DNA of 64,000 nt from Plazaster borealis (GCA_021014325.1 CM037467.1:4588001-4652000); one strand, 5' to 3'; positions 31,850-43,874 are shown, numbered from the stretch's first letter. The notes: generated from the sequence alone by a model not told the origin. Made by a program: numbers and translations.

Positions 31850-33190
31850 AGAATAATTATTTGAAAACTGTAAAGTCATACTAACTCTTCACAACATATT
31901 CGCACTTTACTCATTGATGACTTTGGCAGATATCAGGGCTTCCAGTTCCACCTATAACTGTACGCGCTCTTTCATAGAAACGAAATTTCGCGTTTTGCTT
32001 TGTGTGTTGGTATGGTATTATAACAGACAAATGAATTCGTAGTCATGACACAAGGGCAAAATGCGAACTTAAACCCTCGCTGCGCTATAAACACAAATAC
32101 GCTCCCGGCATACGAAAATAAAGCGCTGCTTGCAGTTCTTTCCTTCCATTCAATCACAATTCAATAGCAAGTGTTTTCTTTTGATAGCAACTTTAGCCAT
32201 TTTTAATCAGAAACAAATAGCAGTCAGGTTTTTATACAGTAAACGAATGAAAGCTTATAAATACCTTTATGTTACATATCTCATACATGAAATGGCCCAT
32301 TGATGAATATGGCGATTATTTTACAGTCATAACACCAAGCTTTCGACTCGGTTGCCCCTAGATTCATTCTTGTGTTGTGTGCTAAAAGTAAAATAGTGCT
32401 CCGTGCGGCTGTAGAATTTTTTTGTACAGTTACTATGGGCGTGGTTTATACATTTTGTGTACCAAAACTAAACATGATTTAAATCGTTCACCCCAAACAA
32501 AGCGACTAAACGAAACACAAAACAAAGTCAATTTACGAATATTCATCGGTGTTGTACTCCGCAAAAATATGTACGTGCGTGCTTATTTTGTGATTAGCCA
32601 TTACAGGGCTTATTTTCATCGATTTTTATAAGTCGATGAACACATAAATGGCTTCTGAATACATCATCTTGGTCTGTTAGCATTCCACCTGGATAACTGC
32701 ATATCTCCGTTTCTAGCTTCACAGTGATATGGGAGCGATATGGGAGCATAACTTTACTTTAAAGAATTCTCTGGTTCGCGTGCTATGAAATTTTACTCGA
32801 ATCGGTCATCAAATCTCCGCTCGGGGCAAAGAGCTCTTATGAAGAGAATGGAAGAATCGTCCCGAAAAGAACGGACAGTTAAAACTCTTGATATTATTTG
32901 CACTCTGCATACAGCGGGAGAAAAATCTACCGCACATAAAGAGCACGGGGGGACTCATGACGCGGATGGACACACGATACCGTCCAGTGTTTAGCAAATC
33001 TTCAAGAACTCTGGATTTAAAGATCTATGGTGTGTCCTTTTAAGATGGGGCACATTGTGCCGTGCCCCAACCCGGAAACCACGAACAACCCCTGATTAAC
33101 AGCATTCACTATCTAGCTTTTCATGCGGCACGCTTAGTTGAAATCAGAACTGCTCTCCAGTGTGCTATGTCAACAGAACGTGAACTATCG
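31850..33190. other. Unique sequence, nothing firmly supported
   Basis: An ATG-started frame of 69 codons at 32785-32994 (plus) and an overlapping minus frame exist; neither has further support. Confidence 0.35.
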
Positions 33191-33199
33191 AGTGTCTAG

Positions 33200-33720
33200 G
33201 GCCACCGGCAGTTTTTAATGAAAATGTTTGCATTTGGTGCAAGGCGGCTGGCTGCGAACCCAGAATTACCGAGATGAGACGTCAAGGTACTCTTTGACTC
33301 TGCTGTATCTCCGGGGTTGCGACCTACAATAGCTCGAAAACAAAGGTTGAAACGTTGCCTCCTTTCTTCCCGGTTCGGTTTTTCAATCTCAATGTTCAAT
33401 GAATGCTATTGACTCACGACCCCCTTAGTTAATGAAGGGCGTTAATGAGAACTGCTTTCGTGCCCCTCTCCCCTACCTCTTTTCGTCAACGGGGATATTA
33501 TTAGCGATCTGTTAAACAGCCCATTGAAAGTCCGCTTATTAGTCTCCTCGTGAGCTCGCTGATTAGTCAGAGTTCGTGAAATCTAAACGTGCCAACTTCC
33601 TCTTTCGGATCATAATCAACTCTCGTCTTACCGCCCGCTCATGGCCCTTAATTTTCGCTCATTCTCGTGAGTTTTTTTTTCCTGGTGATGATACACGTGG
33701 CAGGTATCAACTCGCCCTGC
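33200..33720. promoter_or_regulatory. High-complexity block, possible enhancer
   Basis: Free of recurring repeats, higher GC than the surroundings. TGACTCA (AP-1) at 33410-33416, TTAATGA repeats (homeodomain-like) and ATTTGCATTTGG-like Oct words occur. No frame is convincingly coding. Candidate conserved non-coding DNA by appearance only. Confidence 0.2.
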
Positions 33721-34339
33721 AGCTAGCATACATTGTGTAATAGGCCTAAAATCAATATGGATTTATCGTGACTTTTGTTAGCAAAAAGTAGTTGCACAGT
33801 GATGGCCTCTCGACAAAGCAACCGTTTGTTCACATAAAGGATGCATCCTATAAATCATCAGCCCCCACCTCGGCCAAGTTTATTCTTTATAAATCTGCTT
33901 CTTCTTTCGAGTCCATCTCATCTACTAAAAAAAAAACAGCACTGCTCCTCAAGGGCTAGGCATCGTAGAAGGTGTGGCATAGATATGGGTGATGTGCCAC
34001 AATCGCAATAGGTGTCATCGTCGTTGGTATATCCCCATTTCTACATGTTTGTTTTGCATCGTCCCACCTCTGTGCGTAGTCTATTGAGGGACTTCGAAGT
34101 TCTCCAGTCCTGCCTATGTATAGGGGGTAGCTGCGCTTTAGTTGGGGTGGGCAGCTAGTATTCTTTATACATCTGCTTATGCCAAGGAAGAATTTCATTA
34201 GTCAGCAAATTTGTTTCCTTTGCAGCCCAGGAGTTTTAATATGCAATTAACCCAATTGGATGGTCTTGTTATTAAACAAGGATGATGAATTGTACGGAGC
34301 CCCATGAGTTGCCGTACCGTGTATGACCAGATAATGAGC

Positions 34340-35570
34340 TATACTTATCTTCCCAAGTCGACTTTCTGAAATTAAAATAACGACTTACCGTGATAATTAA
34401 TCTCCCTAAGTCCACTTACTGAAATTAAGATGTTGACTTATCGTAATTAATAGTCTCTCTATTTTGACTTCCTGAAACTAAAATGACGACTTACTGTGAT
34501 AATTAATCTCTCCAAGTCGATTAATTGAATCTAAAATGTCGATTTATTGAATCTAAAATGTCGACTTAACGTGATAATCAATCTCTCCAAGTCGACTTCT
34601 TGAACCTAAAATGTCGACTCATCGTAATTACTAATCTCTCCAAGTCAACTTACCGCAATAATCAACCTCTCCAAATTGACTTCCTGAACCTAAACTGTCG
34701 ACTTATCTCTCCAAGTCGACTTACTGAGTAAAATGACGACTTATTTTGATAATTAATCTTTCCAAGTCGATTTATTGAATCTAAAATGTCGATTTATTTA
34801 ATCTTAAATGTCGACTTAACTTGATAATCAATCTTTCCAAGTCGACTTCCTGAACCTAAAATGTCGACTTATCGTAATAACTAATCTTTCCAAGTCGACT
34901 TACTGAATCTAAAATGTCGATTTATTGAATCTAAAATGTCGACTTAACGTGATAATCAATCTCTCCAAGTCGACTTCTTGAACCTAAAATGTCGACTTAT
35001 CGTAATAACTAATCTCTCCAAGTCGACTTACTAAATCTAAAATGTCGATTTATTGAATCTAAAATGTCGACTTACCGCAATAATCAACCTCTCCAAGTCG
35101 ACTTCCTGAACCTTAAATGTCGACTTATCTCTCCAAGTCGACTTACTGAAACTAAAATGACGACTTACTGTGATGATTAATCTCTCCAAGTCGATTTATT
35201 GATCTAAAATGTCGATTTATTGAATCTAAAATGTCGACTTAACGTGATAATCAATCTCTCCCAAGTGGACTGCCTGAATCTAAAATGTCGACTTATCTCT
35301 CCAAGTCGACTTACTGAAACTAAAATGACGACCTACTGCGATGATTAATCTCTCCAAGTCGATTTATTGAATCTAAAATGTCAATTTATTGAATCTAAAA
35401 TGTCGACTTAACGTGGTTATCAATCTCTCCCAAGTTGACTTCCTGAACCTAAAATGTCGACTTATCGTAACTGTACTAATCTCTCCAAGTCGACTTATTG
35501 AAACTAAAATGTCGACTTACTTTGATATTTAATCTCTCCAAGTCGACTTGCTGAAAGTTATAGGTTGACT
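34340..35570 (+). repeat. Tandem array, 53-bp unit rich in GTCGAC
   Basis: Unit about 53 bp: CTCCAAGTCGACTTACTGAA, then CTAAAATGTCGACTTA and a TGATAATCAATCT spacer. Unit starts near 34353, 34405, 34459, 34512 and 34587 give spacings 52, 54, 53 and 75; the 75-bp variant contains an extra 22 bp (a second TGTCGATTTATTGAATCTAA block). AAGTCGACTT is a perfect 10-bp palindrome present in many units. Confidence 0.92.
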
Positions 35571-35574
35571 TGTT

Positions 35575-36145
35575 CTGATAACACATTTCTTCAAGCTCCG
35601 TAGATTTGGGTTCTTATTTTGAACTGTTTGGCATTGGCTTTTAGTCGACTACCTTTTCAGTTTGGCTGTGGGCTTGAATAAAGACTACGGGTGATTTGAA
35701 ACTAGTTATCCGCATAGGCTAGTCTCAACTTTGTTCCTCTTTGGATTTCCAAACGACATGAATGACGTGGCCCCGATGCTGCCAGAACATGAGTGTAGCT
35801 TCAAAAGTTAATATTTGATGAATTACTATTAATGTGTTCACGTAGTTACATTCGTTGTTGACTTTGCATATCAGAAATGTTCTGAAGCGCGCGAAAGTAC
35901 ATTTTGCAGGCGCTTTTGTAAAGTGTGTTCAACTTTCAGAACCACAATTTTAGTCACGTAGTCTAAAATACACTGTCGTTTTGACCAAGGTTTTTTTTAT
36001 TCAATACTCTCTTTGAAAGGTTGGCTCGAACAAGAACCGTAGGCATCGGCTATACATCAAAATGACTGATTGTCCTTGCGTTTGTGGCTATGAGGTATCA
36101 ATCCATCACTAACACGTAGTTTGCCTTTAATCGAACGAATTTGAG
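35575..36145. other. Unique sequence, nothing supported
   Basis: No repeat or convincing ORF. Confidence 0.4.
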
Positions 36146-36151
36146 GCTGTA

Positions 36152-36268
36152 AGTCAGTGTCCGAATTTGACGTCTGCGGCTGCGGCTGTTGCTAAGGCTT
36201 TTGCTGAGGGCGTCCTAATCTTGAACGCATGTTGAGGTAGCGATCCAACCGTAGCCGTAGCCAGCCCT
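36152..36268. mobile_element. Diverged GGCTGCGGCT inverted-repeat element (family G)
   Basis: GTGTCCGAATTTGACGTC, then GCGGCTGCGGCT and, at the other end, CCGTAGCCGTAGCC. Same layout as the intact element at 59571-59703, with a lost right terminus. Confidence 0.5.
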
Positions 36269-36269
36269 T

Positions 36270-37680
36270 ACGATACCACTTTAGGTATTGTATTGCCGCG
36301 TGCATTTTTGAAAGAGATTCCTGCTCCCGCCGTTGGCTTCCCGTTGAGACCACTCTGTATCTTTATAACACTGACTGGATAGAAGATCGTCCCGCTGAGG
36401 GCACCTAGGGAGACATCTTTCTACTCCCATAAAGGAACCCAGTAGTAAACGAATACAAAATGGATCTTGTCTCGATTGCAAAATCGAATGCAACAAGAAT
36501 GCACGTCCAGCTGGATGCCCCTTTTCGCATCAGGAATGCAATATCCGGCTTGATGGAGCGGCAACATGTCACCCCAGTATCTTCAACGTAAACCATTATA
36601 GTCAGTCAGTATTTTTAAAACCAATTTTACAGACCAACCAAAATGGAATATAACGTAACGATAATAATTATTCCATTGTACCTTTACATCTGTGTGTTTT
36701 CACACACACACATTTAATATCATCTATTGTATCTTGTGTTTTAGTATTTACATAGGCCTAGGCCTATACATGTTGGTTTTCATTCAGTTTGTCTTATTGG
36801 CCCTGGGGAAAAAAAATAAAGCATATGAAATACAATTCGATCTACTGTATACATCTATAATCGATAGCACACATGATTTGAATTGTGTACACTAAAACGT
36901 GAGGGCAAAAAAAATGGGTCACTTTAGCCAGAAATTGTGTCAAACTTAGACCTCGGCGGCACTCAACAGCAACATCGAGGTCAATTTGTTTCCAGCTGAT
37001 GCATAATTCCACCTTGGATGCAACCGTTGATTGAGAAAAAAAAAAGGCAATTTAAAGTCTGTTCCAGTAAATCGTTTTTCATATTACATTAAACTGCAAA
37101 TGGCGGAGTTGCATGATTACAGCCAAAGCTGTCGGCTATAATAATATTGGATTTTATTTTAGGGTCTGTGAAATGTATTTGCTTGTTTGTTTGTTTGTAG
37201 TCCCTTTTTTGTTGGGGGGGGGGGTACTTGGGACCAAAGGGAAAGATGGGGTTGGGTGGGGTTGGCGGGGAGCAATCTGTGTTACATGGCCGATTTTCAA
37301 GAATTTTCCTTTAAACGCTCTTTGAACCAACATCTACACGATTCAAAATTCACGAGACTGCCGCGGACTGTGCTTTTCTTAAGTTGCATAGTTTTGGTAA
37401 ACGCGTTTAATTTGACGCAATATTCACACTTCGAGGCCACCGTATGGGGCGCTATTGTTCTCTAAAATTCCAAACAAATTGGGTAGAACAAAATTCCATA
37501 TTTTGAATCCCCAATAGAGGCACTGCGATGATCTCGTGACATTTAATCAAACTTACTTATTTAACACACTATTTTCCTCTTGTGCAGAAGTACCCTTTAA
37601 AATCCCCTTAAAGAATTCATGAGATTCCCAGAACACAATGAAGACGCAATTGAAGGGGGTGGGATGTTTACACAATTGAC
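36270..37680. other. Mostly unique sequence
   Basis: At 36281-36600 both strands are open in several frames, including a Cys-rich plus frame; none has decisive support. G11 run and G-rich stretch near 37217-37277. Nothing else recognised. Confidence 0.35.
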
Positions 37681-37681
37681 A

Positions 37682-38052
37682 CTGTCTGTCTGTCTGTCTG
37701 TCTGAGTGAGCTTACAAGAGCTACATTGAGGGGCTACTTGTAAGTAGGATCTGTACTTGTGGGCTTTTCTCGTGTTGTGGGCTCATGCCCACAATGTTTA
37801 AAACAGAAAAGATTAAAGAAAAGGGATCATAGTCACAACCTGTGGAATGCCCACTATGTCACTCTCCTAAACATGTCTGTCTGTCTGTACGTACTAGAGC
37901 TACATTGAGGGGCTATCTGTAAGTAGGATCTGTACTTGTGGGCTTTCCTGACATTGTGGGGTCATGCCCACAATGTTTAAAACAGAAAAGATTGCCCAAA
38001 GATTGCCCACTATGTCACTCTACTAAAGTATTGCTGTCTGTCTGTCTGTCTA
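37682..38052 (+). repeat. (CTGT)n with a duplicated flanking segment
   Basis: (CTGT) runs at about 37682-37704, 37874-37887 and 38034-38052 separate two copies of a segment containing GAGCTACATTGAGGGGCTA, GTAGGATCTGTACTTGTGGG and CCACAATGTTTAAAACAGAA. The copies begin near 37705 and 37888 and are about 190 and 150 bp long. Confidence 0.8.
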
Positions 38053-38054
38053 GC

Positions 38055-38225
38055 CTATTTCACTCCACTGCAGAAGGAAAGCCTCTTCACCAATTCTCCA
38101 GTTCACTCTATCCTGAGCTGTCGTTGCCAAGCAATGCCCTATATGTACTTAGTTCATCTCTCCATCTTCTGTTTTGTCTCCCTCTTTTTCTTGTTCGGTT
38201 TCTTGGAGTCCAGTTTATTGGAGTC
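38055..38225 (-). pseudogene. C-terminal remnant of a LINE reverse transcriptase
   Basis: The minus strand reads WTPRNRTRKRGRQNRRWRDE followed by LSTY, then W..ENW and EAFLLQW-like residues in shifted frames. The pattern Arg-Lys-rich, GRQ..RWRDE, then EEAF..QW is known from the tail of RTE-like endonuclease-RT proteins. Stops and frameshifts make it non-functional. The adjacent (CTGT)n lies at its 3' side and could be its tail. Confidence 0.5.
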
Positions 38226-38367
38226 TATTGCCACACCGAGTACCAAATTTTCAAAATCCACACGTCATGATTTAATCATGATTGTAGGAAGCCTAGCGAA
38301 ACCAGAATATTGGTTTCACAAACGCTATAGTCTGGCCGTAGCCACATATTGTTGGCTGTCTTAACAG

Positions 38368-38543
38368 GCAGAGAGACATGTTTCTTGCAAACTCTGTCTG
38401 TGTCGAGAGACCGGGGCCACTTTGCAAACCACTCAGTTTGTGTGCTCGCCGAGCCCAACAAACATCGGAAAGACATGCGGTTGGCTGATTACTTCCTTGG
38501 AGTGGGCAAGCGTGAAGCAGTATCGAGTGGCGGTTCACATTAA
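38368..38543 (+). CDS. Candidate 3'-terminal exon with polyA signal
   Basis: The acceptor-like TTGTTGGCTGTCTTAACAG precedes a frame of 57 codons ending at TAA 38541-38543, with AATAAA at 38582-38587. The frame is GC-rich and reads naturally (DRGHFANHSVCVLAEPNK, RLADYFLGVGKREA). The opposite strand is also open, so strand choice rests on the acceptor and the polyA signal. I recognise no family; a transposon 3' end or chance is possible. Confidence 0.3.
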
Positions 38544-38581
38544 ATGCAGTCCGTCCCTGCACTCGACATTTTGAAGAACGA

Positions 38582-38587
38582 AATAAA
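38582..38587 (+). terminator. AATAAA polyadenylation signal
   Basis: Canonical hexamer 39 bp after the stop of the exon-like frame 38368-38543. It would be meaningful only if that frame is real. Confidence 0.25.
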
Positions 38588-38654
38588 CTAGAAACAAAAA
38601 CAAATTGAACCTTCTCCTTAGGTTGTGATGATTCAACCGAGCCTTAGTGTCTAT

Positions 38655-39125
38655 GGTAAGACATCTGCTCTAGAACGACTGTGATCGTGGGTTCGAATCC
38701 AACCCGAGTAGTCTGCATGTGGATTTGTTTCCCCACATGGCTCGGGAAAGCACCGACAGTGCTTATCGCACACTGGTGAAGTGTACAAACAAATAACACA
38801 CCCCGAGTAACTAGTGGTACGACAATTCTGTTCTAGAATGTCTGGGGTCGTAGGTTCGAATCCAACCCGAGTAGTCTGTGGATTTGTTTCCCACATGGCT
38901 CGGGAAAGCACCGAATATACAGTGCTTATCGCACACCGGTGAAGTGTACAAACTAAAATAAAACACTATTAGTGACTAGTGGTAAGACAAATCTGTTCTA
39001 GAATGGCGGGGGTCATGGGTTCGAATCTAACCAAGTAGCCTGTATATATATTAGTTTCCCACAAGACTCGTGAAAGAACGGAGTACACCAAGTTTATCAC
39101 GCTTCGGTGTAGGGTGAAAACTTAA
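38655..39125 (+). mobile_element. Three head-to-tail copies of one tRNA-derived SINE (SINE-T)
   Basis: Copies start at 38655, 38816 and 38981 (spacing 161 and 165 bp). Each has GGTAAGAC...CTGYTCTAGAA, a B box GGTTCGAATC, AACCCGAGTAGTCTG, TTTCCCACATGGCTCGGGAA, GTGCTTATCGCACACYGGTG. Copies 1 and 2 are most alike; copy 3 is more diverged. Single reverse copies at 4690 and 51435. Confidence 0.8.
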
Positions 39126-39129
39126 GTTA

Positions 39130-39865
39130 TACAAGTGTCTAGCTGATTTCGTTCATCTCCAAAGAGCAACTCATTTGCGAGAAGACGATCAGAAAATTGA
39201 TCACTTCAAAAGTCTGTTGAGCTAATCTATTTCTTGAAGTAGAAAAAATGGAATTTACTTGGAAACCAGATTACCAAGAGGACAGTCTCTTGCGTCCCTG
39301 TAAACCACTTAATTATAGTCCGGTCACGGTGTCCATAATGCCAAGAATGAAGTAGAATTACCGGATACTCAAGTTACAAACACAGGCCCGACCGACAGCC
39401 CAAAGGCTTTAAAAGCAAAGTAATATTTGACCATACGTAATATTATACGTCACAGTTGCTTTATTAAAAACCGGTAAACGTGACGTGTAAAGTGTTCTGC
39501 AAAATGTCAAATTCACGGTTAATTTACCTCGTGTCTTCATGACATTTTGTCAAGCCTCGTGTCCCCTCAAACCTCGTTTTCGATTTCTATGTAGTTAGTG
39601 TAAACAGTAAGGCCCACGACAACATAGCTCGGAGGGGCAGCGTCATTGTAACGAGGTTCGACTTAACAAGCTCTTCTTTGAGAAGTTTAGCTCAAAGACA
39701 TATCTTGCATGTGAGCAAGAACTGTTGTCACTGCGTTGTGTGCACTATAGTAGTAAAATGTGATGCCGTAAAAGAGCGAGTATAGTCAGTTAGGCGTGCA
39801 GATCGAATAAAACAGGCTTTTTTATGAGCAAAACTAAGAGTTCGTACGATTAAATTCATGACATG
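39130..39865. other. Unique sequence, nothing supported
   Basis: No repeat or convincing ORF. Confidence 0.4.
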
Positions 39866-39869
39866 TTGT

Positions 39870-40165
39870 GGGCGAGCCGTCTATCCCAAGGGACTCAAGT
39901 TCTGATGGTCTATAGTCATCGGAGTGTGGGTTGAAATCCCGGTCATGACGTTTGTATCCTTGAGAAAGTTACTCAATCATAAGTTGCTTCTCTTCACCCA
40001 GGTGTATAAATGGAAACCTGCGCGGACTGAGACAATAATGTTAAATTTATCTGAGTAGTGGGGATGGGGAGAAGGTTAAAGCAGGGATTAAATAATGTTG
40101 TAAAGTGCCTTGATCTAGCTACTATAGTATGTGCGTTATATAAGAACTAAGAATTATTCTATTAA
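39870..40165 (+). mobile_element. tRNA-Leu-like SINE, body type I
   Basis: Head: GGGACTCAAGTTCTGATGG and B-box region GGGTTGAAATCCC, an eroded tRNA-Leu(CAA)-like sequence with a long variable arm. Body: TCCTTGAGAAAGTTACTCAA, CTTCTCTTCACCCAGGTGTA, then AAGTGCCTTGATCTAGC and TGTGCGTTATATAAGAACTA. The same body in reverse is at 41490-41770. Confidence 0.7.
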
Positions 40166-40169
40166 ACTA

Positions 40170-41485
40170 GGAATATCAACGACAACAAGTATCATTGAGA
40201 AGTTTAAGAAACTATCAACAGCAGCTGCACGACTAACATTACAGGACCAACAACACACAAAACCAACATCAACAACGGAGACATATTCACAATAATCGAT
40301 ACCCACAGCAGCGAGACAAACCATTTTTTTTAATCAATACTTATTTGTCATGATAAATGGATCCATCTGAATATTACACAACTCAAAATTTCCAAAAGAA
40401 CTTCAAAATGACTACTCTTCATGGGCAGCTGTGATAACTGATAACTGTGATAACTGTGTCTCGTGACGTCAGAAAATACGTCTGTCTGATTTTCACTCAA
40501 ACGTTAACACTGAGAAATGACAGGGTAGTGTCTTGGCATCGTCATTTAGTCCCCAAGAGAAAACGTGACCAATTGAGGATGATCCAGCCTTTAAGTGACC
40601 AATTGAGAATCCAGGCTACGAGGGGGATGACAACATACGCAATTTCCTTATCAGTGTAGCTGGAACAACAATTGGACTCCGATCAGTACTTCTTGATGTT
40701 GTTCTACAATCGTGTCTAATTACGTTTATCTTTTTTCTTAAAATGAAAACCCCGAAATGTTTGATTGAGGGCCCGGGGGCCAGACACGACGTCGCACACG
40801 AGCGAGGGACTGGAAACCCTTCGGAAACCATTAAGTAAACCATCATTCTTCCCGCTGAAACGAACTGTGTGCGTTTTCTACACGAGTTGGCGTTTGTTAT
40901 AATTAAGATGTACAGCGTGTGTCGATATTCATTTGCTCCCGAGCCACCCTTCGTCATTGTACAACCTAACTCGACCGCAAAGAGCGCCGTCGTGCCGGCC
41001 ATTTACATCTAAAGCAAATGCCTAAATTTTTTTCTGCCGGGGCGACTCTATAAATTACACAAACCTTAAACGCACTCGTGACTAGAAATGAGCTCATGCC
41101 TCGGGAATCTTTTTTTTTTTTTTTGCTTTCAAAAACGAGGAAATGAAAAGGGTAGATTTCATTTGCTCGAGCGAGGTGACGATTTTGATAGGCTGGTCAC
41201 GACCGTTTGCATTGAATACCGTGCCGCCGATGTGCCTCGCTAAATTGCCCCGGCAGACATTCCCCTTCGCGGAGCACTAAGAAATCAGCACGATTAATAT
41301 TCATGTGTAGAGTCGGGACCTTCTTCAGCTGAATTGAGAAACAAGTCTTATATCGTAATGTGCCCTACAGTCTTGCTGAACGCCAGCGTAAATTACCGCC
41401 TGGAAATTACAAACGTTTTCATTAACTGAGATTTAAAGCTCAGAGTTATAAGATATATTGGCGGTAATATTGAAACATTAAAGAG
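40170..41485. other. Unique, partly GC-rich region
   Basis: A 128-codon minus frame (40616-41002, ATG start) has no recognisable domain. The block 40980-41430 is complex, with GATTAATATTCATG and TTTGCATTGAATA words; it may be regulatory. No firm feature. Confidence 0.3.
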
Positions 41486-41489
41486 AATG

Positions 41490-41770
41490 TAAGTAAAGTA
41501 AAGTCTTCCTGAGCCAATATGGCCAATCAGGCCGGTGTTTATATAGGGTTTCCTTGGCATTAAACAACTGAGGATATTTCTATTCCGCCTGAACAGGCTG
41601 CCAGTCCGTCGCAGATTACTCCCCAGCTCTCGCCGGTACCCATTTGTACTCCTGGGTGAAGGGAAGCACTAATAGTGTCTTGCTTAAGGACACAAGTGTC
41701 ACGACCGGGACTCGAACCCACACTCTGTTGATCAGAAACACCAGAGCTTGAGTCGCGCCACTAGAGAGAA
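41490..41770 (-). mobile_element. tRNA-Leu-like SINE, body type I, reverse
   Basis: Minus strand: GCGACTCAAGCTCTGGTG, then GAGTGTGGGTTCGAGTCCCG (B box intact), ACACTTGTGTCCTTAAGCAA, CTTCCCTTCACCCAGGAGTA and CAAATGGGTACCGGCGAGAG. CTCAAG at the anticodon position indicates tRNA-Leu(CAA). This conserved body is shared by SINEs of many marine invertebrates. Confidence 0.75.
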
Positions 41771-42039
41771 TGTGCATAGGCCTACCATTTTTGAAGTCAT
41801 TAATGCACAAAATACATGTCATGATTGTGAACGGGCTCATGTATTCGAGAAAAAGAGACGTTGATGTTTGCCTGACAGGTATAAAATTAGCAAAGCAACA
41901 CCCACAACTCTGCGACACCAGTCAGAGAGGCTTGCGTTCAACACTGTATTCCAAAGATCAGCATATTAAGTTTTAAGAAAACACTCCTCATTGGCAAGGC
42001 AATGACAAGAGCATTGGAGCCGTTGAGACCAAACTTATC

Positions 42040-43400
42040 TCACAAGTGGATAGTAAAGATAATTACGAGATGTCCATTTTCCACTAATGGAAATAGAAGT
42101 TCCGCTTCGCACAATCTATTCCACGGCAGTATATAAATAGCAGGATAAGTTCTTTCAGAGCAATACAGGACGACTTCGTGTTATAACTAAATTATACTCA
42201 GCGATATACTGATCCACTAATGATAGTAAAAGTTCCGGTTTCCACAGTCTATTCCGTGGTAGTAGATAAATAGCAGGATAATTTCTTACAGAGCAATACA
42301 GGACGACTTCTTGTTATAACTAAATTAAACTCAGCGATATACTGATCCACTTTGGCAAAAAGAAGTTCTTGTTCCCACATTCTATTCCGCGGTAGTTGAT
42401 AAATAGCAGGATAATTTCTTACAGAGCGATACAGGACGACTTCTTGTTATATCTAAATTAAACTCAGCGATATACTGATCCACTTTGGCAAATAGAAGTT
42501 CTTGTTCCCATATTCTATTCCGCGATAGTTGATAAATAGCAGGATAATTTCTTACAGAGCGATACAGGACGACTTCTTGTTATATCTAAATTAAACTCAG
42601 CGATATACTGATCCACTTTGGCAAATAGAAGTTCTTGTTCCCACATTCTATTCCGCGATAGTTGATAAATAGCAGGATAATTTCTTACAGAGCGATACAG
42701 GACGAGTTCTTGTTATATCTAAATTAAACTCAGCGATATACTGATCCACTTTGGCAAATAGAAGTTCTTGTTCCCACATTCTATTCCGCGATAGTTGATA
42801 AATAGCAGGATAATTTCTTACAGAGCGATACAGGACGACTTCTTGTTATATAAATTAAGCTCAGCGATATACTGATCCACTTTGGGAAATAGAAGTTCTT
42901 GTTCCCACATTCTATTGCGCGGTAGTAAATAAAAAGCAGGGTAAGTTCTTTTTGAACAATGAAGGACGACTTCTTATTAGAACTATTTTACTTAGCGATA
43001 AACTGATCCACTATTTAGGAAAATAGAAATTTCGGTTCCAAAAATCAATTCCGCGGTAGTAGATACATAGCAGAATACGTTCTTTTGCCAATGCAGGCGA
43101 CTTCTTTGTAGAACTAAATTATACCAAGCGAAGTACTGCAGATCTACTTGGGGAAATAGAAGTTCCGGTTCCCACAATCTTTTCCACGGTAGTAGACAGA
43201 TAGCAGGATTACTGTTCTTTCAGCCAATCCAGAGCTTCTTATTGGAACTAAATTATGCTCAGTGATATACTGATCCATTATGGAAAATAGAAGTTCCGGT
43301 TCCCACAATCTGTTCTGCGGTAGTAGGCCTAGATAAATAGCGCGATAAATTATATCAGAACAATGCAGGCCGACTTCTTCATAAAAAATAGAATGTTACC
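42040..43400 (+). repeat. 133-bp satellite array, about ten units
   Basis: Phased on GATCCACT: 42211, 42344, 42477, 42610, 42743, 42874, 43004, 43141 and 43272 (spacing 133 four times, then 131, 130, 137 and 131). Unit: TTGGCAAATAGAAGTTCTTG, TTCTATTCCGCGATAGTTGA, GCAGGATAATTTCTTACAGA, CAGGACGACTTCTTGTTATA. The central units are nearly identical and the outer ones diverged. Confidence 0.95.
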
Positions 43401-43574
43401 GCAACCCGAAACCATAATATTGATTGATACTTCGTGCAATGCCTTAAATCGGATAATGTTGGATATAGTCACCTTGTAACGCACATGTCAATTCAAACTT
43501 TGTGAGATATGTAAAACTTTGCGAGATATGTAAACTAACTAATAATCATGCTGAGCCTATCCATTTAAATGACC

Positions 43575-43710
43575 ACATCAGCGGGAGACACAATTATAAC
43601 TAAACGCAAAATATGCAAAGCTCCATGTCTGAGGTGGGACTCGAATTGGCGTCCACGGAGGTGAAAGGCAGGGAAGGAAACAACTGAGCCAAACCTGCTG
43701 CAAACTTTAC
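43575..43710 (-). mobile_element. tRNA-like SINE head (SINE-2-like)
   Basis: Minus strand: TTTGGCTCAGTTGTTTCC (A box region), CCTGCCTTTCACCTCCGTGG, then AATTCGAGTCCCACC (B box). The head resembles 56160-56205; the body is not recognised. Confidence 0.5.
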
Positions 43711-43874
43711 GTTTTTGGACCATTGTTTTTTTCTGTTGTCTTTGTTTACAACTTTCACATCGTAATAATCGAAGAAACAAAACACTCCTTACATTTTTAC
43801 CTTTAAGAAATATATAATGCACCTTAATCACAATCTACCTTTCAGAATCACACATTCTTTCAATTCCTAAAACA

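Noticed and set aside
36281..36600. Cys-rich plus-strand frame (SCLDCKIECNKN...) and two minus frames
   Set aside because: Both strands are open, there are no consistent splice signals, and Cys codons may arise from the antisense sequence.
40616..41002. 128-codon minus ORF
   Set aside because: It has an ATG start but low similarity to any protein pattern I know. Kept only as a note in the region entry.
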